Shown here piece by piece: positions 34,201 through 46,061 of a stretch of DNA of 64,000 nucleotides. The notes beneath the pieces are model-generated. The model did not search any database. It worked only from the letters and a program-made list of their open reading frames with translations, and was not told the DNA's origin. The position numbers and the translations under genes were made by a program. Within the stretch, counting starts at the first letter, position 1; each line of letters begins with the position of its first letter. Source of the stretch: Lineus longissimus. Taxonomy: Eukaryota; Nemertea; Pilidiophora; Heteronemertea; Lineidae. Location of the stretch: assembly GCF_910592395.1 (NCBI RefSeq), contig NC_088321.1:3536001-3600000 (forward strand), given 5' to 3'.

Positions 34201-36095
34201 CCATTGCATTATGAAGTAGGCATAGTTTTCCACTAGGCGATCGGCTGACGGCGAAACAATGGGTTCGGGAGCACAAAGCAGCTGATACAAATGGCTGATT
34301 TGTCCGATTTTTTAAACGGAATTCCGCGGCCAGTTATTTACGTGGATCGCAACTAACATCTGCGAGCATTCAAACCGGCGATATGGCTGTTCCCACCTCT
34401 AACCAAGACATGAGTTGATTAGCCAGACAGGTTCGCCATATCATGGATGTGGTATTGGTAAGTTGACTTGTCCATTTTGTTTTTCACGTTGGTCATCAAT
34501 TTCTCCATCAGGGGATGAAGATTTTGCACGTTGTGCCGCTCATAGTGGTTGCCAACAGCGCATTATTTGATATCTCACAAAGAATATGATATTGATCATA
34601 TGGGCTGGTCATGGGTACGAAATTCTAACACAATGACGATGTTCCGAAATATTTCGAAGTTAAACACGACCATGAGGTATATATTTTTGAAAATAATTGA
34701 CTGCACTGATTAGTATATGTATAGTGCTTGTCAAAGAGTTCAAAAGGTAAATATTGTCTGTTTGTTATTGCTATTCAACTCTTAACAAAGGTTAGGTTTT
34801 TCAAACTTGGAGGGAGGGTATTTGCAATCTGCTGTTTTATTTTTTTGCTCCGGTGAACTCATCGTTGACATTTTAAATCACTTTTGAATTCACTTCAACT
34901 ACGATCCATGATTGCTTGCACCGTGAGTTTAGGCCTTATCCATCAAAGTAATTTTTATGTTCATGGTACACCTAGTATATCGGACACCAGTGCATTCATT
35001 ATTTATTGAATTATTTTTATTTTTCATTCCGGGAACCATTACCAACTGTAATGTTTACTAACATTTCCAATGAGACCATACATACTCTGTGGTTTTATGA
35101 CAACGATTACAGTGATCATGAAAAAGCCTTTCACCAAGAAAAAGATCGCTGAATCCTGTGACAAAGTTGTATGCTGTTTCCTTACCGATAGAAGACCCTG
35201 AAAGAGTAAGAAGCGGGAGTTATAACATGTGAAGCCTCTACTAACACATTGGAAGGACACTTATTACACTAGTCGACTGCCAAACCACGTGATGACAAAT
35301 AATTTATACGCACATGTAAAACGTGTGAATACTAGTAATAATATCGGATTACTTCAAAATGCTTTGAACGTCACCCATGAAAGTAAACAAACGATATTTA
35401 TTTGACCATTTTAGAAATGCACCAGTTTCGAAATAAGTAGAGGGTAAGCCTGTTGGCTCATCACGGTGCCGCTTACTTGATGAATCTTAGTATCTTAAAT
35501 TGTAAGCTATGTATCATGCAGTTTTTTATTGCCACATTGTTGTTATGTTCATGGTAACGCCTTCCACTTAAGTACAATCGAATGTGGTGTGTATAAATAA
35601 CCTTGTATTCGTGAAATTCGCGGTGGTTACTGACCAAACCACACTTTTTCGAAAGAAATATCAATAACGGCATTGCATCGTTGCCAAATCTTCGAAGGCA
35701 TTTTTAAAATTCCTTATAAGTGGGTAGTGTGAGTATTCCGACGCCTTTTGTAAACCAAGTGGACCGTTGCGTACATGCCAAAATAACCCAACTAAACACG
35801 AGAAGTTAAAAAATGTGAATGTTTCACGGTGGCTGAAGGTATCGGTCTGACTAAGGAAAATACATTCTTACCCAGAGAGGAAATGACGATTAAAAAAGAA
35901 ATTAATACCCAAAAGGTTAATTCATTTTGAGAGGCGTAAGGCCCGCATCTATTATTTTTATATGATTGTACTCCTTCGACATTGTTATTGGAGGGCCTTG
36001 TTTCTATTGTGTTGCAAAGGTAAACCAATACCTTACCCGCCATGATAAGGTTAATCATGGAGGTATAAATAAGATTTATACCTCCATGGGTTAAT
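31210..36095. other. Long stretch without recognised genes
   Basis: AT-rich with several homopolymers: G10 at 32525-32534, C16 at 32685-32700, G12 at 32977-32988 and G19 at 33105-33123. A perfect 15-bp stem (CATGGAGGTATAAAT) with 3-nt loop lies at 36056-36088. Open frames here are short and resemble no family that I know. A possible non-coding first exon with a GTAAG donor lies near 32305 on the minus strand, upstream of the homeodomain-like exon. Confidence 0.35.
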
Positions 36096-37290
36096 CCAGA
36101 GTCTTTCAAATAAAGAGTCAGGCAACTAGGGAACATAGCTTCAATATCAAAGCCGCCACCCGTTTCGGAAGACGCACGTTGGGACAGAGCTCTCTCGGAT
36201 CACGTGGTACACCCAAGCCAAATCCGCACAACTGGACTTTGAACAATTCGTCGATCAGCTGAACATGGCGGTTACAAACACCCCGTTTTAAAGCAAACGC
36301 CAGCTTCAAAGTCACTCATCTCTATAAAACTATTTAGATATAATGTCAACGATAACATTTATATCAAAAACGATATGTTTCGCATTTTGCTTTTCGACTG
36401 TTGATGAGAAGTGATGGCACTGGTTTGAGAATACTTTTCGAAATACGTTTTTCTACTGCACATCATCACATATTTTTGTGGTTAGCAGTTTAGTATATTC
36501 ATATCTTATTAATTTTGACCGTCTACAACTAGTTTTATAGCAGGTTTAATTTCGCGTTCGCGGTAAAAAACGAGAAAAAAAACATGAAAAAATGCAAAAC
36601 GTCTCGTTTTTTGTGGTTAGATGTTCACAAGTTTAGAAATCCCATTTCATGTCAATTAATTGTTTTCTAATTTAACATAACTGTTATTTAATGGGATCTT
36701 TGATAGTCTTGCAATTTTGAAGCCCAGTGTCTAGTTTATTGAGCTTGTTTTGGCAAATATAAGCACAAAGTGGTGTGAGGTATACCGTTCCAATATTATT
36801 GAACAGGCACTTTGGCTGAGACCTTACAAACATTTATGATGGGTACATCAATTTTTGAGTCACCTCATCAGAAACAATTTACAGTATAAAAATATGTTGC
36901 CATAGATTACAACCTAATTATCGAAAAAAAAACGAATTGCAAAGAGATGAGAGTGCATGTAGCTTAATTGTGGTTTGATTATTGTTATCTTTGGCAATTA
37001 GCAGCTGATCGACACATCTGCCAAATATTTAAGATCGTTCTCATCAATTAAATAAAATTTGTATGTATTTGTAACCCGATAAATTATATGTGTACCTCAG
37101 GTGCAGAGTAAACACTTTTCGTGGAATTGTGGTTGTTCCATCATTGTTTTGCACCTCAGCTCAGTTTTTGTAGCTGAATTGAAATGGACTTCATGATCAT
37201 CATGGCTTCCAGTTAATTGCCCGAGAGAGCTGTGGGATCAAAGGAAACTGGCCGTGACCCGATCGCGACTCTTTATTTGAAAGACTCTGG
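36096..37290. mobile_element. Non-autonomous DNA transposon with 24-bp perfect inverted termini
   Basis: The terminus at 36096-36119 begins CCAGAGTCTTTCAAATAAAG and is repeated exactly in reverse complement at 37267-37290. Further in, GAGCTCTCTCGG on the left pairs with a near copy (CCGAGAGAGCTG) on the right, giving imperfect arms of about 100 bp. Flanks are TTAAT and TTATT, so the target duplication is unclear. The 1.2-kb interior has no long frame. Confidence 0.7.
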
Positions 37291-37363
37291 TTATTCTAAG
37301 TACAGTATCGTCTAAAACAAAACGCTAGGTTTTGTATCGATATTAAGGTCCTGTTATATTTAC

Positions 37364-37447
37364 CAAGAATCTGTCTCGGAAATCCTCCATCCTTGGAACT
37401 TCAGAAGCTTCTTTGGCAATCTGTGCGTACTTCAGCGGTTTATCAAT
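37364..37447 (-). CDS. Candidate exon of an unidentified minus-strand gene
   Basis: 84 bases (IDKPLKYAQIAKEAS, PRMEDFRDRFL) between a CTTCAG-type acceptor and a GTAAAT donor, phase 0 at both ends. It joins in frame to the candidate exon at 38024-38108. Product not recognised. Two open exons in phase is modest evidence. Confidence 0.33.
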
Positions 37448-37531
37448 CTGAAGTAGATCAATCAGTAAATAAGAAAATAATGTGATCTGAAAATAGGGTG
37501 AGAGTGAGGATAACATGATTATCTCTGCACA

Positions 37532-37929
37532 TGGTCCATTTTCAGGTGGTGTACGTGCGGCTATAAGCTGCGCGTACACCACGAAATATTGGTGGACCAA
37601 TTGCACGTACACCACCACATTGCCGCGACAAATTGGTTCGGCAATCCATTGCCGATACAAATTGCCGGGCGAATTCGCCCGGCTTGTTAAAGGCTCGGCT
37701 TTGTCGTGGTTGTACGCGCAAATGGATCGGCAATTAGCTAGTCAGATGGTTCGGCTCCAGGCGGCGCTTTCGAAATGGCGCTTTCTGCTTAGTGTTTGCG
37801 CGCCATCTGTTGCCGTATTTTATAACTAGCTGCAGCGCTGGTGTACGCCCTTGGTGGATTTTCGATGGTGCGGCATTGGTTCGCGAACCAAGATTGGTGG
37901 TCCATTTTCAGGTGGTGTACGTGCGGCTA
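37532..37929. repeat. GC-rich unit bounded by 32-bp perfect direct repeats
   Basis: TGGTCCATTTTCAGGTGGTG starts both 37532-37563 and 37898-37929; the identity runs 32 bp. The 334 bp between are CpG-rich against AT-rich flanks and contain GTGGTGTACG/CGTACACCAC in both orientations. It could be a tandem duplication or a small element with a long target repeat. Confidence 0.6.
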
Positions 37930-38023
37930 CTGTGAGTAGCTTGAAAAGTATTCTTTAACTGGTGCAGACAACAAGCTCTAGAAAACAGTTAATATTTCGG
38001 TTGGTGATGGATGAAACACGCAC

Positions 38024-38108
38024 TTGATATAGGAATACGCTCAAGTCGTAATCGTCATCTTGAAGCAACTGGCCTGATCTTACAGAATACATTTCTTCAA
38101 CAGCAGCC
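38024..38108 (-). CDS. Candidate exon of an unidentified minus-strand gene
   Basis: 85 bases (AAVEEMYSVRSGQLLQ, DDDYDLSVFLYQ) after a CTGCAG acceptor, ending at a GTGCGT donor. In frame with 37364-37447. Product not recognised. Confidence 0.3.
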
Positions 38109-38675
38109 CTGCAGCGAATGATCAGCGTCCCTTTGATCAAGTATGCACCCCATAGACGATTGGTGCCGTTACGCAAAGCAGCCTTTGGATATCCCCCCCC
38201 CTCCCCCGACAACAGGCGACCATCCCTCTCGAAGACGAATTGGGGTAAACTTCTAGCATGTCTAGATCAGAGAGACCCACGGCGCTTACTACACGAGAGA
38301 TTAATAATGTGACTGATTGTCAGAACACCCCCCCCCCCCCCCTATCTCTTATCTATATGACAGGAATAACAGAGGCATGTTAGATGAAAACTGAACCTTA
38401 TGATTATTACGCCATGTCTGTCTGAAGTAGACGGGAATGAGGACGTTAGTTGGAATTCATGCGTTCATCATTTGTTGTGCCTTATTAAGCCTGATCGATG
38501 ATTATGAATAAGTCCTGTCAAAGTCATACCGTTATCAGGGCAAATAATTGCTGTACATTTTTTCATGCTATCAAGCCAGGGAACATCCAGGGAGGTGTAG
38601 TAGTCAACTTCATTTTTCTTCAGATTGACAGCAACCTCGTCGGCATAACGTAACGTTAATTTTGTTTTAGAACGG

Positions 38676-39152
38676 TATTATTTACCCGACCGTCGGATCT
38701 ACATTGAAGGAAATCGATCTTGTTGACCCGATCGTCAGATCTCGAGTGAAGGAAATCGGTCCTGTGTACACGACGGTCGGGTGACCAATACTGAAATATT
38801 TCGCTCCAGACCTGACGCCGTCGTATCTCGAGTGAAGAAATTTGGTACTATTCACCCGGCCGTCCGGCGCAAGTCTGCTGACAAGGTTACCCAACTCTCC
38901 GCTAGGGGCATGATACTGCCCCTTAGGGGAAACAATGGCGGCGGATGTAGGTTAAGCGGGCCTGTCGGTTGGACAAAAGTCACCAATTTTGCCCAATTTC
39001 AATCAAAATTATATTGTAGTCGGGCCAATAGCGCGGGGAATCTTTTAATCTTGACTCGAGACACGACTGTCGACCAGCAAATACATTATATTCTAGTCGG
39101 GTCAATAACGCAGAAAATCTTCAGTCAAGACACGACAGTCGGGCGAATAATA
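38676..39152. mobile_element. Foldback-like element with inverted blocks of CCCGACCGTCGG-type repeats
   Basis: The left half has two to four tandem copies of a 45-60-bp unit containing (A)CCCG(A)CCGTC, GATCT and GAAGGAAATC. The right half (39010-39150) has two units of about 100 bp with the complementary GACAGTCGGG and GATTTTCTG/CTTCAGTC order. The outer ends TTATTTACCCGACCGTC and (reverse) TTATTCGCCCGACTGTC align. No target duplication was resolved. Confidence 0.5.
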
Positions 39153-41806
39153 ATTGTCTTTGTTTTATGGATGTCCACTGAATCTTGACAGGTGTAAAAG
39201 GAATGGACGTCCTAGGAATGCAGATCCCCATACAAGTGTATTGTCAACGAATGTGGTTAATGGATTGGTTAGGGTTAGCTACATAATCTTCAACAGAGGA
39301 ATTCGGCGACTCTATTCACTTTAACAGAAGGACCAGACTTAGATTCCGGGGGGACTTGCATTTCTTTTACACCGGTGTGAGTATAATGCCTGTTTAGTGA
39401 GTCCGACCGAACTGGTGCAATGAAAAGATGAATCCGACACGAATCCTGTTTTCTTCAAGGTAAATAAGGGCGTGTGCTTGAAGGGGTATGGCTTCAATGT
39501 TCTTATTGACGGGTCACTCTATCATATCACATCATCATTTAATTTACCAGGGTCGTAAACCTGTTGGATTTTTGGCATTGTTATGGAGTCCCCTATTGAC
39601 TACAGTCCACCAATATGTAGGATATTTTACCTGTCCTGGCATACATTAGACACTTTCGTACAAGGGACCACAACATTTAGTCCTATCCGACAGACTCTCA
39701 AGTATTTTATGCATTGTACGTGTTGTGAAGAGCCTGGAATTTCAGTTCCTATAAAGCCAGTCAGGTTTATCAAGGAAGCGAATCCTAGGTTCTCGATCCC
39801 CGGGATCGACCCACCCTGGGCCCTATTGCGTGATAGCCAGCAGTGTTAACCACAATGCTTTGAGGCTCCTTTATCACAGATAGATGTTCGTTTTTCACCG
39901 GGTGATCAGAAATAATTCTGATCATATCCTATTGCAATGGTTGATTATTTCCCCTCTTAGTAAAGTATACCTCTCGCCAGGATACTTTGTACATGTTTTA
40001 TCACGTGCTCTTCACATACCAATTGATGTCGCCACAAGGCAATTTGATCCGATCCATCGGGCATATATTACCGGCATCCGAAAATAACAAACTGCTGTGT
40101 ATAAATAATCTTACAATTAATTCCATAACAATTTCCTATATTCCATTATTTCCAAATTTTAATTTTGATGGAAACTGTAAGGCGACCATGTTGTGTTTCT
40201 CTTCCGACATGTAAACATGCATCTTTCTTTCGTTGACGTTTACATATACCAGAACAAAAAGTATTTAATCTTGTTTTTGCTGAGCCATGTTGCTTTAACA
40301 TGCTTAATGAACTATCCCGAATCGCGTGTGTGCAAAAATCATCACTTATCACTTTTTTAAAACTTCACCCAACAAACGAGTTGGCTCTGGTGACATTGTG
40401 GTTTAGAAATAGTAGGCATGTGATGTAGAATGTGTGTACCATTATTTATTGATATTGTAGATGTCGACAGCATTAGCTCAAATGTCATATCTTCAATATT
40501 GAATGCCCTAGGGTTTTTAATAAGCAGATTTTAATCACGATATTAGAATTCGAAATGAAAAACATCCAAACTTGGGGCGCCCATGCCGAATTGCCAAACG
40601 ACTGGTTGTTTCATCACGGTTTAGTCGTTAAAAGGTATCGGGTTTATCGACAGAGGAAATGGAACACACAACGCATACACACAACGTCATAATAGAAATC
40701 AACAGGGGCGAATGGCCGTGCAGAACGTATGCCCCCCCCCCCTCATTATATTTCGTTCCCCATTGACAAGGATTCATGTTGATTCTTATGTTCCTTCAAG
40801 ATCGTCCTGTTTCATTGTGATCAGACGTCGAATAATCATTCAGAGGCCAAGTAGCAATGCGAAATATGTCTCTCTAACAAGAAGAGATAGCGGCCCATCA
40901 ACGGAACAGCTATTTCCTCATTGTCAGAAGCTGAGTTTGGTGTTTAATGACATCCGATTGGGAACAGACATTACTAATTTTAAGGACCATCTTGAAAAAG
41001 ATAAGAAATAACCCGAATCCTTGTCAAAGGAGAAAGGTATTGAATACAAACGCTCTCACGCCAGGTCGAAATAACACTAGAGTCACGCTTCCACTCACTC
41101 CTGCACAACTTGACATTTCCATGTCAACTGTGCCCACACCAGAAAATACTCATGCCGGGGTGGCAAAAAGGACGATATCTCTTCTTTGTCCATAAAATAC
41201 TCCAATGCCCTACGAATGCAGCTTACAGTCAGACTCCAAAACATGGGCGATTAAACTAGCTATACGTTGCAGTAGCTAGCCTAGATGAAGGATAATCTGA
41301 CTTCACACCGGCTCAAACGGTGGATCTACAGGAGGTAGCCCTTCCCAACGGCCGGATGTCGTAAGGCCAACCACCTCTCACAGCCCAAACAATAATAGTT
41401 AGAAACCAACAGCAGAGTAAAGTGTCGTAAAAAGAATGACCAGACACCTGCCCGTTTAACTCTGGTGACACCAATTACGAGGTACAAATTGCTTTTCAAG
41501 CTATGGCTGCCAACATCTATAGGCCTACTACAATTGGTCATTATCAGGATACTGCGAATGTTTTCGTTTCTTGCACTTACAACCTCTTCATATGTGGACT
41601 ACTTCAACAAATTTTAAATGGCCGTGCGTAGCCCCTGGAAACATCTTTACACCATCACCTACAGCGATCACATGTGGGCAATTATGACCCATGACTCATG
41701 TATTTGGTCGTAACATGTCCCTACTGTTTCTACATAACAACAATTTTTGTGGCTCATCAAATTATTGCAAAATTGAGTATACCTCTCTCAGGGTACGCAA
41801 AGAAAC
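39153..41806. other. Sparse region: one tRNA-like relic, otherwise nothing recognised
   Basis: A minus-strand tRNA-like patch is at about 39794-39871. C11 lies at 40732-40742. TTGACAAGGATTC occurs in inverted orientation near 40763 and 41014, spanning 260 bp, and might bound a small element. No gene found. Confidence 0.35.
39794..39871 (-). repeat. tRNA-derived SINE head, minus strand
   Basis: Read on the minus strand: GTGGTTAACACTGCTGG (weak box A), a plausible anticodon-arm region, then GGGTCGATCCC (good box B). The acceptor stem does not close, so this is a SINE relic rather than a gene. Confidence 0.4.
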
Positions 41807-42233
41807 GAGACAATACCACCAATGAATATTTATAACCTATCAATTAGACGAGTGCATGTTTTTAACTCTCAAGTACATATTTGGAGAGGTATTGAAAAAA
41901 TATTTGCTGTGGAATGTCTACAGATATATAGAAATCATTTGATGAAAAATTTAATTTTGAATTTGCTAATTTGGCAACAGGGGGCGTGTTTTGAGATTGT
42001 TCTGCCAATTGGCTGAAAAGAGTGGAAATATCAATGTCTGTCCAATTTGTCGATTATCAAAAAATCTCCACAGTCAACTACCAGTTTACTTTTCACCATT
42101 TACTTGCCCGACTGTCCTGAATATCATAACAAAATTTCAGCTTCACAACCCCACGCAGTATTTGATGTGTCGCGGTCAAACATTGACAATTGAACTGCTA
42201 AAAGGCTTAAAAAATCAATGGTGGTCTTGTCTC
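41807..42233. mobile_element. MITE family GAGACAAGACC, copy A
   Basis: 427 bp. The left end GAGACAATACCACCAATG and right end CAATGGTGGTCTTGTCTC are inverted copies. The interior is shared along its length with 46577-46974 (GGAGAGGTATTG, TGTCTACAGATA, GGAAATATCA, TTCACCATTTACT and others). Non-coding. Confidence 0.78.
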
Positions 42234-42351
42234 ATACCGACACGACAATCCAAACATCGTATTTGGTCAAATATTTTTTCACCAGGTAAAAAAGTACATG
42301 TGTCACTATATTAAAAAACCACGAAGCTTTCATCCATAATCAATCCCGGTG

Positions 42352-42432
42352 AATTTTTCCTAGCTCAGCCGGAAGAGTGAATCAATACCTTCTAAGCCAG
42401 AGGTCCTGGGTTCAATCCCTGGAATGACCTGT
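42352..42432 (+). repeat. tRNA-derived SINE head 1
   Basis: TAGCTCAGCCGGAAGAG (box A) and GGTTCAATCCC (box B) are spaced as in a tRNA, with CCAGAGGTCCTGGG between. The acceptor arm does not pair. Confidence 0.6.
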
Positions 42433-42616
42433 TACATTTGGCGCCAATCGTGGTTAAATGGTAATAATAATCTATTTCCTCGATGCTGGGCATGAATTTG
42501 CTGATAAATTAACTCTTTGAATCTCGGAAGAAGAACACGATTATGAAGACACAACTTTCCCGAACGGGGGAGTATTTAGTGGTGGCATAGTATATAGCCC
42601 TGGCTAGTGGGAATTT

Positions 42617-42692
42617 CCCTTTGGCCCAGTCGGTAGATAGAGTGATAACTTATCAACCAGAGGTCACGGGTCCAATCCCCGGCATGACCCAG
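42617..42692 (+). repeat. tRNA-derived SINE head 2
   Basis: TGGCCCAGTCGGTAGATAG (box A) and GGGTCCAATCCCC (box B), about 265 bp downstream of head 1 and related to it (CCAGAGGTC...GGCATGACC against CCAGAGGTC...GGAATGACC). No acceptor stem. Probably two insertions of one SINE family. Confidence 0.6.
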
Positions 42693-44027
42693 GTGCTTTT
42701 CGTCTGTTACAATAATCACGCAAAAAATAGTGAGTATTTATCATTGTTATGAGAGTAAGTGCTGTGAGAACATTACGATGTAGTTTATAGTATATTTACC
42801 GCATTATCGGATTTCTTCTTCTTTTATCTCATTGACATTATTCGGACATCTTCAACGGCAAGAATATTCATTGATGCTATTATCAACTAAGCAGACAACC
42901 ATTTTTAGGTGGCAACTTTGGGTTGATAAGTGTGTACTCTCCAAGAAAATAAGACTAGAATGTGCTATTTAATAAGATCTAATTTAGTGATCACTCTTTG
43001 AGACAACAAGAAGAGCGAAACGTGGATTTATAGATGATCCCGGTGATAATGAAATAATTGCGAACTTACACCTGCAGGCGTGCTGAAACTAATAAACGCA
43101 CCGAAGAACATTATAGCTCAATGTAAAAAATATTTCAGACGCAAACAAGTTGCTTTTCCATGCCCATGCTTTCTGCTCATTTAGAAAGAGGGATCACTTA
43201 ATTAGCTCTCAATATAAAGAGCCTGTTAGTTTCTCTCTTACTTCTTTAGATAGTGCCGTATTAAGTAGAGCAGTGCAATAATGACCCTGAAAATGGATCG
43301 GAGGCATGTGCCAGTCGAAGATGACGTTTTATGATCAATCAGGGGTCAGCACTGTGTATGGCCTCGATTTAAACATTCGTTCTGGGCATGGGGTGTGGTT
43401 TTTAAAATGTAGTGAATCTAAACTCGTCCATTTTACCTTATTGTGAACAAAAGAGCAGCTTGGCCTACAGATTTTCTTTCTAAGATATAGCAAGACGTGT
43501 TCACCCGGTTTACGAAACTGTTATCATATGCGTCAACTTTTTTTCTGCTGATTTAAGCCTGTGAAGTTGGTAAGCTGTGAAACAATTAGACGTGATGAAT
43601 GGCGATCACAAAAAAGGCATCCGAAATGTGGGTAGTAAGCGGTGGTGCCCCCTATCATCACCTAGGTCATTCAAATGCCGCCACTACTGTATTGTTTGTC
43701 AGCATCACTCCGAAAACACGAAACATGAAAATGTTTGGCCTTGTGAATCATATTAGCCTCGGAGAAGTCAATCAGCGTCTTGTTGTGAATCATCGGGATC
43801 CGCTTAAAAAATCCAGAAAATATCAGGTTTATAGATAATTGCTCGCTTCCCCCTGCGAGGCACACTGATGAACTCAGAATAATATGTATGCATCTTCAAG
43901 TGATTTCTCGCCAAAACATCGACAAAGTTAACGGACTGTCCCGAAGATTTCCGAATGAGCACCTTGAATATCTGACAAACATAAACAAAGATGGTGATTG
44001 GTTGAAGACAAAAGCACTTGTGGAAAA
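42693..44027. other. No gene recognised
   Basis: AT-rich sequence. Short frames only; no inverted termini found. Confidence 0.35.
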
Positions 44028-44091
44028 TGAATGAATGAATGAATGAATGAATGTTACACTTATAGGGCGCCTTTCCGTGGTAGCACCACGC

Positions 44092-46052
44092 TCAAAGCGC
44101 CACCTCCCCGAAGAATCGATTAAAAAGCAGAGTTTTTAATTGTTTTTTGAACATTGTCTCTGGCTGGGACCTCAGTTCAAGTGAAAGTTTATTCCAGAGG
44201 TACGGGCCGCACCTTGAAAAGCTGCGGTCACCGTACCTCGATCTGGTCCGCTTGACCTGAAGGGTCTTGAAAGTGGCTGACCTAGTGCGACCTTCTGTTT
44301 CCAGGAGAAGGTCATTGAGGTACTCCGGTCCGACACCATTTAGTGACTTGTGGATCACACACAGAACTTTGAATTCAATCCTGGCTTTGATGGGAAGCCA
44401 GTGTAGCTCCTTGAGTAAGGGCGTTACATGGTCAAATTTCTTTGCGCGACATATCAGCCTTACTGCCATATTTTGCACCCGTTGCAACGGTGCAAGAGTC
44501 GTGTCAGGCAGACCGTATAGAATTCCATTGTTGGAATCAAGCCTTGATGTAATGAAGGCTTGGACCAGTCTTTCAGCACTGCGTTTGTCCAAGAATTTCC
44601 TAATGCGGCCGATCTTATATAGACTGGCGACGGCGGCTTTGCAAGTAATTTTTACCTGCATGCGCATGCTCATGTCCCCTTCCAACCATGCCCCCAAATC
44701 CTTAACACACTTGGAACACTGAATCCAGACACCGTCAATGTTGATCCCCGGTATACAGCCCGATCCCCTGGCGCTGACAAAGTTAGCCATGTCGGTCTTT
44801 GGCGCATTAAGGGCAAGCATGTTTTTTGAAAGCCACGTTTTTATATTCCTAATACCATCCTCCATGCTTGTAACCAACGCTGTACATTGGGACTCGTCAC
44901 CACGGCGAGCCGACTTCAACAGCTGATTGTCATCAGCAAACAGCTGATACGGAATACTGCACCTGTGCATCACGTCGCCTAGAGGAATTGTGTAGATTGT
45001 AAATAGGACCGGGCCGAGAACTGAACCTTGTGGAACGCCAAATTCCAATGAAACACGATCAGAAAAAACACCACAGATTGTCACCGAGAGCTGTCTGTCC
45101 TCAAGGTAGGATTTAAACCAATCGAATGCAGATTCAGTCAATCCAATCCTATTTCGTAGTCGATCCAAAAGTAGGACGTGGTCAACCGTATCAAATGCGG
45201 CTGAGAGATCAAGAAGTACTAAAAGCACTTCATCCCCAACATCCAGGGATGTAAGGATCTCATCCGTAACTTTAAGAAGGACCGTTTCCGTACTATGTCC
45301 ATGTCTATAAGCGGACTGATTAGGATCAAATAACTGGTTCGATGACATATGATCCCTGAGACGTACCGCGATGATCCTTTCGATAAGCTTGGACAGGTAT
45401 GTCATGTTTGAGACCGGTCTATAATTGCCGAGCTCATCCTTATCCAGCGATGGTTTTTTCAGTAACTGTTTCACAAGGGCAAATTTTAGCGCAGTGGGAA
45501 GATGGCCTTGCTGAAGAGATTAATTGATAATTGCAACAAGCACCGGCAGAAGAGAACCTATGCAGTCCTTCAATAGGGTTGTGGGAATAGGATCCTGCGC
45601 ACAACTCTTGGACGGGAGCGACAGGACAAGCTTCCTAACCTCATCTACAGTGGTAGGTGTGAAGCTGTCAAGGATTGGAATATTCCCGTTCCCCTGGTCA
45701 TCCAGAAGTTGGTCTCCTTCGGACTCCGCATTACGTAAATCCAATCTCTCCCGAATCCCAGAGATCTTATTCATGAAGAAACTACAAAAGTTATCCGCTA
45801 GTTCCTTAGGATCCTTGTGATCTGGCAATGGTAATGAAGGCACTTTACCAAGGAGCTCATTGACCGTGGAAAACAAGTTCTTGCTGCTACCAGTCTCTAT
45901 CCTCGACCTATGGTACTGCAATTTTGCACTGTCTATTAGATCACAGACCACTTGACTTTGAGCACGAAAGAGTTGCCGATTTATCTCTGTACGTTCTTTT
46001 CTCCATCTACGCTCCAGCTTACGTCTAGCTAACCGGGATTGGCGAATCTCAT
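44092..46052 (-). pseudogene. L2-like ORF2, reverse transcriptase part
   Basis: Continuous frame with a single TAA at about 45517. Linker (SRLARRKLERRWRKE), then YRPVSNMTYLSKLIERI, LLDLSAAFDTVDH, GVPQGSVLGPVLF, FADDNQLL (catalytic YADD variant), KDLGAWL, and the C-terminal RLICRAKKFDHVTPLL, LHWLPIKARIEFK and LWNKLSLELR. With 1265 bp (foldback plus duplication) removed, it falls in the same frame as the endonuclease part. Only two stops break an otherwise full endonuclease-RT. Confidence 0.92.
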
Positions 46053-46061
46053 CCGAAAACC

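Noticed and set aside
33956-34276. 106-codon minus-strand frame
   Set aside because: Cys/Phe-rich without motif, no splice context, length within chance for this window.
36056-36088. 15-bp stem with TATAAAT considered as a promoter
   Set aside because: Symmetric hairpin 8 bp from a transposon terminus; no gene starts nearby.
40763-41026. 13-bp inverted repeat TTGACAAGGATTC considered as transposon ends
   Set aside because: Arms are short, no target duplication and no second copy; may be chance.
42352-42692. Possible functional tRNA genes
   Set aside because: Box A and box B are present, but the acceptor stems do not pair and no full cloverleaf forms.
44267-44926. Plus-strand frames over the L2-like RT
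   Set aside because: Antisense shadows of the minus-strand RT.
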